A stretch of 20,720 bases of DNA from a bacterium (GCA_030647845.1 JAUSIO010000007.1:1-20720), one strand, 5' to 3'; positions 13,303 through 19,561 are shown, counted from the stretch's first letter. The notes: a model not told the origin generated them from the sequence alone. Numbers and translations are program-made.

Positions 13303-14442
13303 ATGGCTATGAAAAGTGTCGCTCAAATAGCGGCTGATACAACTGATACTGCTGTGCAAACCGCAATGACGGGGCTTTTTGAGCGCACACCCGAGCCGCC
13401 GAAGGAGGGTTCCATAGTAGAAGGTCATGTTATCGCTCTCGACCGTGCACGGCTATACATCGACCTGCCGCCCTTTGGAACGGGGGTCATTTTTGGCCGC
13501 GAGTATATGAATGCGCGCGAGGTTACCAAGCGCACCAACGTGGGAGATATCGTCGCGGCAAAAGTAATCGCAACCCTCACCCGCGACGGTTACATTGAAC
13601 TGTCGCTCAAAGAGGCGCGCACAGCGATTATTTGGACCGAAGCCGAAGAGGCGGTCAAAAATAAAACGTCGTTCGAGCTGTTGGTAAAAGAAGCAAACAA
13701 AGGCGGACTGATTTTGGAATGGCAAGGTCTAGCGGGTTTCTTGCCCGCCTCGCAACTCAAGGCCGAGCACTACCCGCGCGTTGTCGATGGCGACAAAGAC
13801 AAAATCCTCGATGAACTGCGCAAACTGGTCGGGCAAAAAATACCCGTGGTGCTGATATCGGCAACCCCCAAGGAAGGCAAACTTATTTTCTCGGAAAAAG
13901 GTCAGGACGACAAAGAAAAGCTCGAGTTGGTCGAGCGCTACCTGGTGGGCGACGTCGTCGAGGGCGAGGTAACTGGCATGGTCGACTTTGGCGTGTTTGT
14001 AAAGCTCGAAGAAGGGCTCGAGGGGCTGGTACACATTTCCGAAATCGACTGGGGTTTGGTAGACGACCCGCGGCACTTTTTTAAAGTGGGAGACAAGGTA
14101 AAGGTAAAAATTATAGACATCAAAGACGGCAAGGTGTCACTGTCGGTCAAAGCGCTCAAAGAAAATCCGTGGCAAGAGGCGGCTAAAAAATATGACAAGG
14201 GCGACCAAGTCGAGGGTGTGGTTATCAAATTTAACAAACACGGCGCTCTTGCCTCGATAGAGGAAGGTATCGCAGGGCTGGTGCACGTCTCGGAGTTTGG
14301 CAGTGAAGAAAAACTCCGCCAAGGTTTGGAATTGGGCAAGCGCTACCCGTTTACCATTTCCCTCTTCGACCCAAAGGAAATGCGCATGGCACTTTCGTTT
14401 GGTGCAGAGAAGAAACCCTTCGACGTTGCTCAGGGTAAATAA
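13303..14442 (+). CDS. rpsA: Ribosomal protein bS1-like, S1-domain protein
   Basis: 379 residues with four S1 (OB-fold) modules, at about 36-104, 122-196, 212-284 and 298-370. The third is the most typical (GDVVEGEVTGMVDFGVFVKLEEG, in part, LVHISEIDW, KVKIIDIKDGKVSLSVKA). In the 30S subunit S1 unfolds and captures mRNA. E. coli has six modules; four is usual for reduced or Gram-positive-type proteins. The C-terminal KPFDVAQGK and the stop are made by a repeat copy (14416-14440). The first ATG at 13303 is used; a second at 13309 is also possible. A distinct upstream promoter and hairpin leader suggest autoregulation. Confidence 0.9.
   Translation: MAMKSVAQIAADTTDTAVQTAMTGLFERTPEPPKEGSIVEGHVIALDRARLYIDLPPFGTGVIFGREYMNAREVTKRTNVGDIVAAKVIATLTRDGYIELSLKEARTAIIWTEAEEAVKNKTSFELLVKEANKGGLILEWQGLAGFLPASQLKAEHYPRVVDGDKDKILDELRKLVGQKIPVVLISATPKEGKLIFSEKGQDDKEKLELVERYLVGDVVEGEVTGMVDFGVFVKLEEGLEGLVHISEIDWGLVDDPRHFFKVGDKVKVKIIDIKDGKVSLSVKALKENPWQEAAKKYDKGDQVEGVVIKFNKHGALASIEEGIAGLVHVSEFGSEEKLRQGLELGKRYPFTISLFDPKEMRMALSFGAEKKPFDVAQGK
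14416..14440 (+). repeat. TTCGAC..GCTCAGGGTAAA repeat ending rpsA
   Basis: CCCTTCGACGTTGCTCAGGG followed by TAAAT. It is translated as PFDVAQGK and leads into the TAA stop, so this copy forms the rpsA 3' end. Confidence 0.75.
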
Positions 14443-14466
14443 AAAACCGTCCTGCTGTAAGGACGG
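14441..14466 (-). terminator. Terminator of the small unknown gene at 14477
   Basis: On the minus strand CCGTCCT-tacagc-AGGACGG is followed by TTTTTT. It lies 10 nt after the stop of the 103-residue gene. The same hairpin sits 4 nt past the rpsA stop, but on the plus strand it has no T-run. Confidence 0.85.
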
Positions 14467-14476
14467 CCGAGCCGCT

Positions 14477-14788
14477 CTAGGCGGCGAGACGTTGTGGCTC
14501 TTCGGCCACAGAGGGCTCCATGATGAGCCAACGGAGGAAAGCGCTCTGTTCCACCTCCGTTGTTTCTCGTGTACCGATACACATCCGCACATAAGTCCCG
14601 TAGGCCTCTCGCACCTGCGGAGATGCTTCCCCGCAGGAGCGAAGTGTAGCTGCAAGCCCAACGCGCCATTCGACAGGCACCGACGCGTCGTTCAGGACGC
14701 AAATACGCGAAAGAGCTTCTGCGTGGTTGGCCGCTTCGACAATTTTCTTGGCTTCCCACCGCACCCACGTGAACATCGACATCCTCAT
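14477..14788 (-). CDS. Small protein of unknown function
   Basis: About 103 residues, helical by composition: WEAKKIVEAANHAEALSRIC, VEWRVGLAATLRSCGEASPQVREAYG (in part), FLRWLIMEPS. It has three Cys and no membrane segment. ATG candidates at 14788 and 14782 both lie near GAGGGAG; spacing slightly favours 14782, but the longer is given. It is transcribed from an extended -10 (14847-14855), has a long hairpin at the message 5' end and a good terminator, so it is a complete transcription unit between rpsA and pth. No family recognised. Confidence 0.6.
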   Translation of the reverse strand: MRMSMFTWVRWEAKKIVEAANHAEALSRICVLNDASVPVEWRVGLAATLRSCGEASPQVREAYGTYVRMCIGTRETTEVEQSAFLRWLIMEPSVAEEPQRLAA

Positions 14789-14800
14789 TCTCCCTCGTAT

Positions 14801-14840
14801 GGACAAGGGGAGGTGCGTTGTGCACTCTCCTTTCTTGTCC
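14801..14840 (-). promoter_or_regulatory. 5'-terminal stem-loop in the leader of the 14477 gene
   Basis: GGACAAG..GGAG..GTGC-acaac-GCAC..CTCC..CTTGTCC forms 15 base pairs with small internal loops. The transcription start predicted from the -10 is near 14840, so the message would begin with this hairpin, and the ribosome site lies about 10 nt after it. Such 5' hairpins protect messages from decay; a regulatory switch is also possible. Confidence 0.6.
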
Positions 14841-14846
14841 TTTTGC

Positions 14847-14855
14847 ACTATAGCA
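14847..14855 (-). promoter_or_regulatory. Extended -10 promoter of the 14477 gene
   Basis: TGC-TATAGT on the minus strand, 31 nt past the pth stop. No clear -35 at the usual spacing. Confidence 0.55.
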
Positions 14856-14885
14856 CGAAGAAATAGGAAGCATACACAGGTTATC

Positions 14886-15440
14886 CTATCGCTTCGAGTT
14901 GATTGCGGTCATTGCGTGAGCGCGAGCCGCCTGCCCGGCAGAAGACGGGTCGGCCAAAAGAATTTCCAATGCCTCGGCGACTGTTTTGCGTGCTTTTTTT
15001 AATTTTTCTACTTCTGGTGTACTAAATTTCCCCAGTACAAAGTCGTTTACCTTGGTCGAATCGGGCTTTTTTGTCCTGCCCGAGGGTGCCCTTGGCGAGA
15101 TGCCGATGCGAATACGGACAAAGTCCTTGGTTTTGAGCGCCTGTTGTATCGACTCGACGCCCTTGTGCCCACCGGAGCCCGAGCCGAAGGAGATTTTTAC
15201 AGAGCCAAGCGGCAAATCGAGGTCGTCGTGTAGCACCACCAAGCGCTCGGCGGCTTTTTTGGAGGTAACGAGCTTGTCAAACGCGCGACCGGAGTTGTTC
15301 ATATACGTATCGGGTAAAACAATCTTCGTTTTTGGTGGGAGTTTTCTTGCAAGTGCCTCCAAAAACTCACGTCCGACGTTGTGACGCGTCCCAATATACT
15401 CTTTGCCCGGGTTGCCGAGCCCTGCGACTGTCCATTGCAT
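14886..15440 (-). CDS. pth: Peptidyl-tRNA hydrolase
   Basis: 184 residues from the ATG at 15440. The enzyme frees tRNA from stalled peptidyl-tRNA. WTVAGLGNPGKEYIGTRHNVG holds Asn10 and the catalytic His20 (shown as GLGNPG and TRHNVG), TYMNNSG the substrate Asn, VVLHDDLDLPLG the catalytic Asp, and GSGSGGHKGVESI the glycine loop. In that loop Lys replaces the Asn that E. coli uses (Asn114). The segment between the first helix and TYMNNSG is about 15 residues shorter than in E. coli, a compact form. The longer start (15467) is rejected since TACACT sits 7 nt before 15440, predicting leaderless expression. It is divergent from lepB. Confidence 0.93.
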   Translation of the reverse strand: MQWTVAGLGNPGKEYIGTRHNVGREFLEALARKLPPKTKIVLPDTYMNNSGRAFDKLVTSKKAAERLVVLHDDLDLPLGSVKISFGSGSGGHKGVESIQQALKTKDFVRIRIGISPRAPSGRTKKPDSTKVNDFVLGKFSTPEVEKLKKARKTVAEALEILLADPSSAGQAARAHAMTAINSKR

Positions 15441-15447
15441 GTGTTGT

Positions 15448-15477
15448 AGTGTACAGAAAACTTGCACGACTTGTAAA
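15448..15477 (-). promoter_or_regulatory. Promoter of pth, leaderless
   Basis: TTTACA (15477-15472), 18 nt, TACACT (15453-15448), then 7 nt to the ATG. It overlaps the divergent lepB promoter. Confidence 0.6.
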
Positions 15478-15489
15478 GTACATTACACT
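15462..15489 (+). promoter_or_regulatory. Promoter of lepB, leaderless
   Basis: TTGCAC (15462-15467), 16 nt, TACACT (15484-15489), then 6 nt to the ATG at 15496. Uses the same -10 hexamer as the divergent pth promoter, and the two share sequence, so polymerase binding to one should exclude the other. Confidence 0.6.
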
Positions 15490-15495
15490 ATTCGT

Positions 15496-16068
15496 ATGCC
15501 ACAGGAGAAACGTGAAAACTTTTTCACCGAACTCCTAAAATTTGCGCTCATCGCGATTGTTATCGTTGTCCCAGTGCGTCTGTTTGTCGCGCAACCGTTT
15601 ATTGTCTCCGGAGCATCGATGGTGCCGACGTTCCAAAACGGACAATACCTTATCATAGACGAACTAACCTACCATGTGAGCCAGCCACAACGTGGCGATG
15701 TTGTCGTCTTTCGTTATCCTAAAGACCCATCGCAATTTTTTATAAAGCGCGTGATTGGTTTGCCGGGTGAGACGGTCATTATGAAAGACTCAAGTGTCGC
15801 GATAGAAAAAACGGACCTGCCTGCCGGCAGGCAGGCGGCTTCCGTGGTACTCGACGAACCGTACGTTGTCAATCGCGGCAACGGCACAAAAACCCTCACG
15901 CTCGGGGTGGACGAATACTTTGTGTTGGGGGACAACCGGCCCGAAAGCTCCGACAGCCGCGTGTGGGGCACACTCCCACGCGCAAACATCGTTGGCCGCG
16001 TGCTCGTGCGGCTCCTGCCGCTGCAATTTTTTGGAGTCTTTCCCGGCGCCATAGCACAACCACAGTAG
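15496..16068 (+). CDS. lepB: Signal peptidase I
   Basis: 190 residues. One N-terminal membrane segment (about 13-32) anchors the enzyme, which removes signal peptides outside the membrane. SGASMVPT holds the catalytic Ser41, FFIKRVIGLPGE the general base Lys84, and VLGDNRPESSDSRVWG the conserved box E. Length is typical of single-membrane-segment forms. An LPAGRQ repeat (108-113) lies in the loop after the box D strand, away from the active site. Predicted to be leaderless. Its substrates could include the signal-peptide-bearing pilin-like proteins at 3858 and 4627. Confidence 0.95.
   Translation: MPQEKRENFFTELLKFALIAIVIVVPVRLFVAQPFIVSGASMVPTFQNGQYLIIDELTYHVSQPQRGDVVVFRYPKDPSQFFIKRVIGLPGETVIMKDSSVAIEKTDLPAGRQAASVVLDEPYVVNRGNGTKTLTLGVDEYFVLGDNRPESSDSRVWGTLPRANIVGRVLVRLLPLQFFGVFPGAIAQPQ
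15816..15835. repeat. LPAGRQ palindrome in lepB
   Basis: Perfect 20-bp palindrome, same as those at 12844 and 16940, read as LPAGRQ. Confidence 0.95.
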
Positions 16069-16081
16069 CACGCAGGCTCGC

Positions 16082-16087
16082 TATACA
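16082..16087 (+). promoter_or_regulatory. -10 element of the HisRS-like gene, leaderless
   Basis: TATACA is followed by 7 nt and the ATG at 16095, between the lepB stop (16068) and this gene. No good -35 seen. Confidence 0.5.
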
Positions 16088-16094
16088 TAACTCT

Positions 16095-17249
16095 ATGCAA
16101 AAAACATCAAAGCACTCCCCGGCGATGTTCGTAAAGCACGCGGCTGATGTATCCTCTTTCTACGGATTCCGCCCCGTGCGCGAGGTAGAGCGGGGTGTCG
16201 TGCGGGTCGACCGTACGCGAGGTTTGCACTCTTTTACCACCGTCAGTGCGATGTGTGCCCAATGTGTTGTACAAACACCCGGGCGACCAGTGCTCGCGTT
16301 TTATGCAACAGGCTTTCCCACCTATGTCCCTCCAGCACTGCTCGCGCGCAAGACAGGCGAGTTTGGCTTGCATGTTGCCGGGCTACCCGAAAGTCTAGGC
16401 GAGATGCTCCTGCTCAAAACACTTTTTGCAATCATACGCGAATGGGGTTCTTCGGTGGCGCGCGTGCGCGTCAACGCACTCGGCGACCACGACTCGAAAT
16501 TGCGTTTCGAACGCGAGCTCGCTGTGTATCTGCGCAAAAACGCGTTGCATCTCAGCGACTCGTGCCGCGAGCATGTCGGCAACCCCTTGGGTACATACTC
16601 ATGCACGAACGAGACCTGCCGGCAGATTTTGAGCGAAGGACCACGCGCGATGAACTTTCTTTCCGAGCGGAGCCGTGCACACTTCCGCGAAGTACTCGAG
16701 CATATCGAGCGGCTGGGTCTGCCCTACGAGCTCGATGACCTGCTTGTCGGCGATGAGCGCGAGCAATGCACGGTGTTTGCGCTTGACCTCGCCGAGGTCG
16801 ACGCGACTATTGTGGGTGGCGTGGGTGGTCGGTTTGACGACTATATCCGCAAACAATCGGGTAAAAAAGAGAGCGCCGCGGTGCATGCGAGCATATTCTT
16901 CCAAAAAGCAGGTGCAGACCGAAAGGACTTTACCTGCGCCCTGCCTGCCGGCAGGCAGGGCGTGCCAAAAGTCTATTTTGTCCAATTGGGGAACCGCGCA
17001 AAGCTCCAAGGGCTCGCAGTGGTCGATATGTTGCGCGCCGCCTCGGTGCCGGTCTCGCAGTCGTTTGATGCAAAGTCGCTCGCGCCACAGCTCGCCTCGG
17101 CAAAGGAACTCGGGGTCTCGACCTTGCTGATTATGGGACAGCGCGAAGCGCTCGACGGCACCCTAATTATCCGCTCGACCCAAAACTCCTCGCAACAAAT
17201 CATCGCGGTCACCGCCCTCCCCCGCTTCCTCAAACACCTAAAAGTGTAG
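16095..17249 (+). CDS. Histidyl-tRNA-synthetase-like protein, catalytic motifs lost
   Basis: 384 residues; order of parts follows class II HisRS. FVKHAADVSSFYGFRPV (about 12-28) resembles motif 1. The insertion domain is recognisable (RVNALGDHDSKLRFERELAVYL, in part; CREHVGNPLGTYSC at 157-170). GGVGGRFDDYIRK (241-253) is the HisB-type motif. The C-terminus has the HGTP anticodon-binding fold (VYFVQLGNRAKLQGLAVVDML and LGVSTLLIMGQREALDGT). The HisA motif, normally LVRGLDYYTRTVFE, here is LLVGDEREQCTVFALD: the catalytic Arg and both Tyr are gone, and motif 2 lacks its first Arg. So it is probably not a working synthetase, but a paralogue in regulation or RNA binding. An LPAGRQ repeat separates the two domains. 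The upstream in-frame extension inside lepB is rejected. Confidence 0.8.
   Translation: MQKTSKHSPAMFVKHAADVSSFYGFRPVREVERGVVRVDRTRGLHSFTTVSAMCAQCVVQTPGRPVLAFYATGFPTYVPPALLARKTGEFGLHVAGLPESLGEMLLLKTLFAIIREWGSSVARVRVNALGDHDSKLRFERELAVYLRKNALHLSDSCREHVGNPLGTYSCTNETCRQILSEGPRAMNFLSERSRAHFREVLEHIERLGLPYELDDLLVGDEREQCTVFALDLAEVDATIVGGVGGRFDDYIRKQSGKKESAAVHASIFFQKAGADRKDFTCALPAGRQGVPKVYFVQLGNRAKLQGLAVVDMLRAASVPVSQSFDAKSLAPQLASAKELGVSTLLIMGQREALDGTLIIRSTQNSSQQIIAVTALPRFLKHLKV
16940..16959. repeat. LPAGRQ palindrome in the HisRS-like gene
   Basis: Perfect palindrome of 20 bp, extended to 22 bp by the outer C and G. It encodes LPAGRQ at the join between the catalytic-like core and the anticodon-binding domain. 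Confidence 0.95.
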
Positions 17250-17287
17250 CGCGACATTGATTGCGCAACGACCAAAGAGTGTGCTAC

Positions 17288-17293
17288 TATGCT
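17288..17293 (+). promoter_or_regulatory. -10 element of rpsU, leaderless
   Basis: TATGCT followed by 7 nt and the ATG at 17301. TTGCGC (17261-17266) is a poor -35 because it is 21 nt away. Confidence 0.45.
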
Positions 17294-17300
17294 CCCACCT

Positions 17301-17558
17301 ATGGCAATCAACGCAGAGGTGCAGAAAAACGACAACGAGACGGCGGTCAATTTGATCCGCCGCTTTAGCAAGCGCGTGCAAGGCGCAGGGCTTATCCAGC
17401 GCATGCGCAGTCGCCGCTACTTTGCGCGTATCAAGTCGGGCCAGATGCGCCGCAAACAAACACTCAAAGCAATCAAACGCCGCGAGGAGGTAAAGGAGCT
17501 CATCAAGCTTGGTAAAATGCTCGAGCGCCCGGCACGCGGCGGTTTTCGCCGCCGCTAG
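17301..17558 (+). CDS. rpsU: 30S ribosomal protein bS21
   Basis: 85 residues, strongly basic. VQKNDNETAVNLIRRFSKRVQGAG matches the bS21 start (ESFEKALRRFKRQVEKAG), shown in part as NLIRRFSKRVQGAG, and FARIKSGQMRRKQTLKAIKRRE its basic tail. In the 30S subunit it lies at the platform near the anti-Shine-Dalgarno. The ATG at 17301 is used because TATGCT lies 7 nt before it; an in-frame ATG at 17289 lies inside that -10. The stop TAG is at the start of a CTAG spacer. It precedes ybeY, also a ribosome-maturation gene. Confidence 0.9.
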   Translation: MAINAEVQKNDNETAVNLIRRFSKRVQGAGLIQRMRSRRYFARIKSGQMRRKQTLKAIKRREEVKELIKLGKMLERPARGGFRRR

Positions 17559-17584
17559 TTAGCTTCTAGGTACTAGGGTCTAGC
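17556..17584. repeat. CTAG-rich spacer repeat B
   Basis: TAG-TTAGCTTCTAGG-TACTAGGGTCTAGC. It starts with the rpsU stop and runs to the ybeY ATG. GTTAGCTTCTAGG (17558-17570) is the exact reverse complement of 18022-18034. Confidence 0.8.
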
Positions 17585-17998
17585 ATGAAGAAAACTCCAG
17601 CTAATTTTAACAAGATCAAAGATTTTGTTTTGGGAAAAAAATATGACCTTTCGGTTGCCTTCATATCGTCCGCCGCCATGCGGCGGGCGATGAAATATAA
17701 GAAGCTATCTGCCAAAAAACCCCGACGCTTGCAAAGCAAGGTCGGGGTCCCGACCAAAGCGTCGGGAAAGAATGACGCATCCAACGTGCTCGCGTTTCCA
17801 CTCTCAAAAAATTCGGGAGAGATTTTGCTGTGTCCCGCAACCGCACGCACGCAGTGTAAGGCGTACGGGATGAACGAGCGCGTTTTTGTCGCATATCTGT
17901 TTATCCACGGGTTGTTGCACTTACGGGGCATACCCCACGGTGTTACAATGGAACGCATGGAGCACAAAATCGCAAAGCGATTTGGGCTCAGGATCTAG
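17585..17998 (+). CDS. ybeY: Endoribonuclease YbeY-like (rRNA maturation)
   Basis: 137 residues. YbeY is a metal-dependent RNase needed for 16S rRNA processing. IHGLLHLRGIPH (about 107-118) gives the three metal-binding His (108, 112, 118) of H-G-x-L-H-L-x-G-x-x-H, but the Asp before the last His is Pro. NDASNVLAFPL and GEILLCP match the T-D-V-L-S-F-P..G-D-I strands. Residues about 45-61 (KPRRLQSKVGVPTKASG) are coded by two adjacent palindromes (17720-17766), between the first helices and the VLAFP strand. It is short for the family. Its stop TAG is part of a CTAG spacer, and matching 13-bp inverted repeats lie on both sides of the gene. Confidence 0.85.
   Translation: MKKTPANFNKIKDFVLGKKYDLSVAFISSAAMRRAMKYKKLSAKKPRRLQSKVGVPTKASGKNDASNVLAFPLSKNSGEILLCPATARTQCKAYGMNERVFVAYLFIHGLLHLRGIPHGVTMERMEHKIAKRFGLRI
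17720..17766. repeat. Two CCCGAC/GTCGGG palindromes in ybeY
   Basis: First: CCCCGAC-g-CTTGC-aaa-GCAAG-GTCGGGG (17720-17747). Second: CCCGAC-caaagc-GTCGGG (17749-17766). The second is closely related to the copy at 6820-6839. Together they encode an extra 16-residue or so loop. Confidence 0.8.
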
Positions 17999-18034
17999 GG
18001 ACTAGCTTCTAGTAACTAGCGCCTAGAAGCTAAC
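17996..18034. repeat. CTAG-rich spacer repeat C
   Basis: TAGGGACTAGCTTCTAGTAA then CTAGCGCCTAGAAGCTAAC. The first TAG is the ybeY stop, and the repeat ends 4 nt before the ftsA ATG. CCTAGAAGCTAAC (18022-18034) mirrors 17558-17570. Confidence 0.8.
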
Positions 18035-18038
18035 ACCT

Positions 18039-19220
18039 ATGCAAAAAATTGTTACCGGAATCGACATCGGCAGCTACCAGGTAAAAGTAGTCATTGCCCA
18101 ACAAGCCGAGGACAAGCGTTTGCCGCCGCGTATTTTGGGCACCGGCTACGCCGAGAGCCGCGGCTTAAAGCAGGGGTACATAACCTCGGTGCCCGACATT
18201 TCGCGCTCTATCGCCGCGGCCGTGGCACAAGCGTCCAAAGCCTCGCGAGTCAAGGTAAAACGCGCATACATCGGCGTGGGCGGCGTGGGGCTCGACGAGG
18301 CGTTTGCCCGCGGTGAGGCGGTTGTCGAGCGCGGCGACTCTTGGATTTCAGACCGCGACATCCCGCGTGCAATTGCCGCAAGCGAGCGTGCGCTTGCGCC
18401 CTCGGCAATACTCAACCGTAAAATTATCCACACCATCCCTTTGCGTTTTACAGTCGACGGCGTGCGTGTGATGGGGGCTAGCCCTGTCAGGATGAAGGGT
18501 ATGCGCATCTCGGTTGAGACACTTTTTATCACCTGCCTCGAGCGCCACGTGCAAGACCTGGTAGCCGCGGTCGAGGAGGCGGGCATCGAGGTAGAAGATG
18601 TAGTCGCCTCGCCTTTGGCGGCGAGTTTTGTTGCGGTATCAAAAATGCAAAAACGGGTTGGCTGTGTCTTGGCAAATATCGGTGCCGAGACCTTGTCGGT
18701 CATAGTGTTCGAAGACATCATCCCCCTTTCGATAAAAATATTCCCGGTCGGCGGTAGCGACATCACCCACGACCTGGCACTTGGTTTGCGCATTAGCCCC
18801 GAGGATGCCGAGCAACTCAAGCATGGCGCCGTGTTGGGCGCGCCCTTCTCAAAAAAGAAGATAGATGACATCGTCGCGCGTCGCCTCTCGGACATGTTTA
18901 AGCTCGTCGAAGCGCATCTCAAAAAAATCGGCAAGGACGAGCTTTTACCAGCCGGTATCATCTTGACCGGCGGCACCTCCTCGATACAAACTATCTCTGA
19001 TTTGGCAAAAGCGGTCTTGCGTTTGCCCTCGCGCATTGCACCCTTGTCCGAGGACACCACCGACACGCAGATGCAACTGCGCGACGGCTCGTGGGCAGTT
19101 GCCTACGGGCTCACCATTTGGGGGCTGACCCAAGGCGGCGACTTGGAACATCACGAAAACAGTGGCCTCTCCGACATTTTTAAAAACCTCTGGCGCTGGT
19201 TTAAAAAATTTTTACCGTAA
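18039..19220 (+). CDS. ftsA: Cell-division protein FtsA
   Basis: 393 residues, actin-like ATPase that tethers FtsZ to the membrane. VTGIDIGSYQVKVVIA (about 5-20) is the phosphate-1 motif; a 1C subdomain follows (RGLKQGYITSVPDISRSI, in part). LANIGAETLSVIVFEDIIPLS, in part, is the phosphate-2 region; IILTGGTSSIQ is the adenosine motif. The C-terminus GLSDIFKNLWRWFKKFLP is an amphipathic membrane-targeting helix. The ATG follows a CTAG spacer without a clear ribosome site. It is separated from ftsZ by a gene on the other strand, which is not the usual ftsA-ftsZ order. Confidence 0.95.
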   Translation: MQKIVTGIDIGSYQVKVVIAQQAEDKRLPPRILGTGYAESRGLKQGYITSVPDISRSIAAAVAQASKASRVKVKRAYIGVGGVGLDEAFARGEAVVERGDSWISDRDIPRAIAASERALAPSAILNRKIIHTIPLRFTVDGVRVMGASPVRMKGMRISVETLFITCLERHVQDLVAAVEEAGIEVEDVVASPLAASFVAVSKMQKRVGCVLANIGAETLSVIVFEDIIPLSIKIFPVGGSDITHDLALGLRISPEDAEQLKHGAVLGAPFSKKKIDDIVARRLSDMFKLVEAHLKKIGKDELLPAGIILTGGTSSIQTISDLAKAVLRLPSRIAPLSEDTTDTQMQLRDGSWAVAYGLTIWGLTQGGDLEHHENSGLSDIFKNLWRWFKKFLP

Positions 19221-19251
19221 AAAAGAAAAAACGGGTGCTCTGGGCACCCGT
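19219..19251 (-). terminator. Terminator of the 19262 gene
   Basis: On the minus strand ACGGGTGC-ccaga-GCACCCGT is followed by TTTTTTCTTTTTT. It lies 10 nt after the stop of the small HTH-like gene and overlaps the end of ftsA by two bases. Confidence 0.85.
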
Positions 19252-19261
19252 GGTTCGCACG

Positions 19262-19561
19262 TTAGTCGGGTTCTTGCGGCAAGCGCCCGGTCTTGCGCAG
19301 AAAGTCTTGAGCGAGGTATTTCCCCTTCGCCTGCGCCGCTTCTTTCTGCTCTCTGCGTAGTTTCGCGCGGCGGTTGTATATTGTCTGGGGAGCAATACCC
19401 CATTTTTTGGCGAGAGCGATATCTGTCTCTTTTTCCTCCGGGTCCATAATACGCCGGTCGCGCACCTTGGTAACCCACGCGGATTTTCGTCGAGAAACCG
19501 GAACAAAAGCTCTCCTCTCTGGATGTGTTTTTGCTCGGTCCCAATCTAGATGTACAGGCAT
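19262..19561 (-). CDS. Small basic HTH-like protein between ftsA and ftsZ
   Basis: 99 residues from the ATG at 19561, which has GGGAGG six bases upstream, one of the few good ribosome sites here. It is rich in Arg and Lys. EKETDIALAKKWGIAPQTIYNRRAKLRRE (about 43-71, in part) looks like a helix-turn-helix followed by a basic helix. Having its own terminator and running against ftsA and ftsZ, it is a separate unit. A DNA-binding role near division genes is inferred; no named family is recognised. Confidence 0.6.
   Translation of the reverse strand: MPVHLDWDRAKTHPERRAFVPVSRRKSAWVTKVRDRRIMDPEEKETDIALAKKWGIAPQTIYNRRAKLRREQKEAAQAKGKYLAQDFLRKTGRLPQEPD

Noticed and set aside
14931..14955. Possible LPAGRQ-like repeat in pth (CTGCCCGGCAG)
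   Set aside because: Only a half-length resemblance and not the same peptide; too weak to call a copy.
15963..16094. Upstream extension of the HisRS-like gene into lepB
   Set aside because: It would overlap lepB in another frame and the residues look like a frame shadow; TATACA just before 16095 supports the shorter form.
18146..19066. Long open frame on the minus strand opposite ftsA
   Set aside because: It is rich in Ser/Arg/Thr/Pro as expected of the complement of a GC-rich gene and shows no motif, while ftsA has clear motifs.
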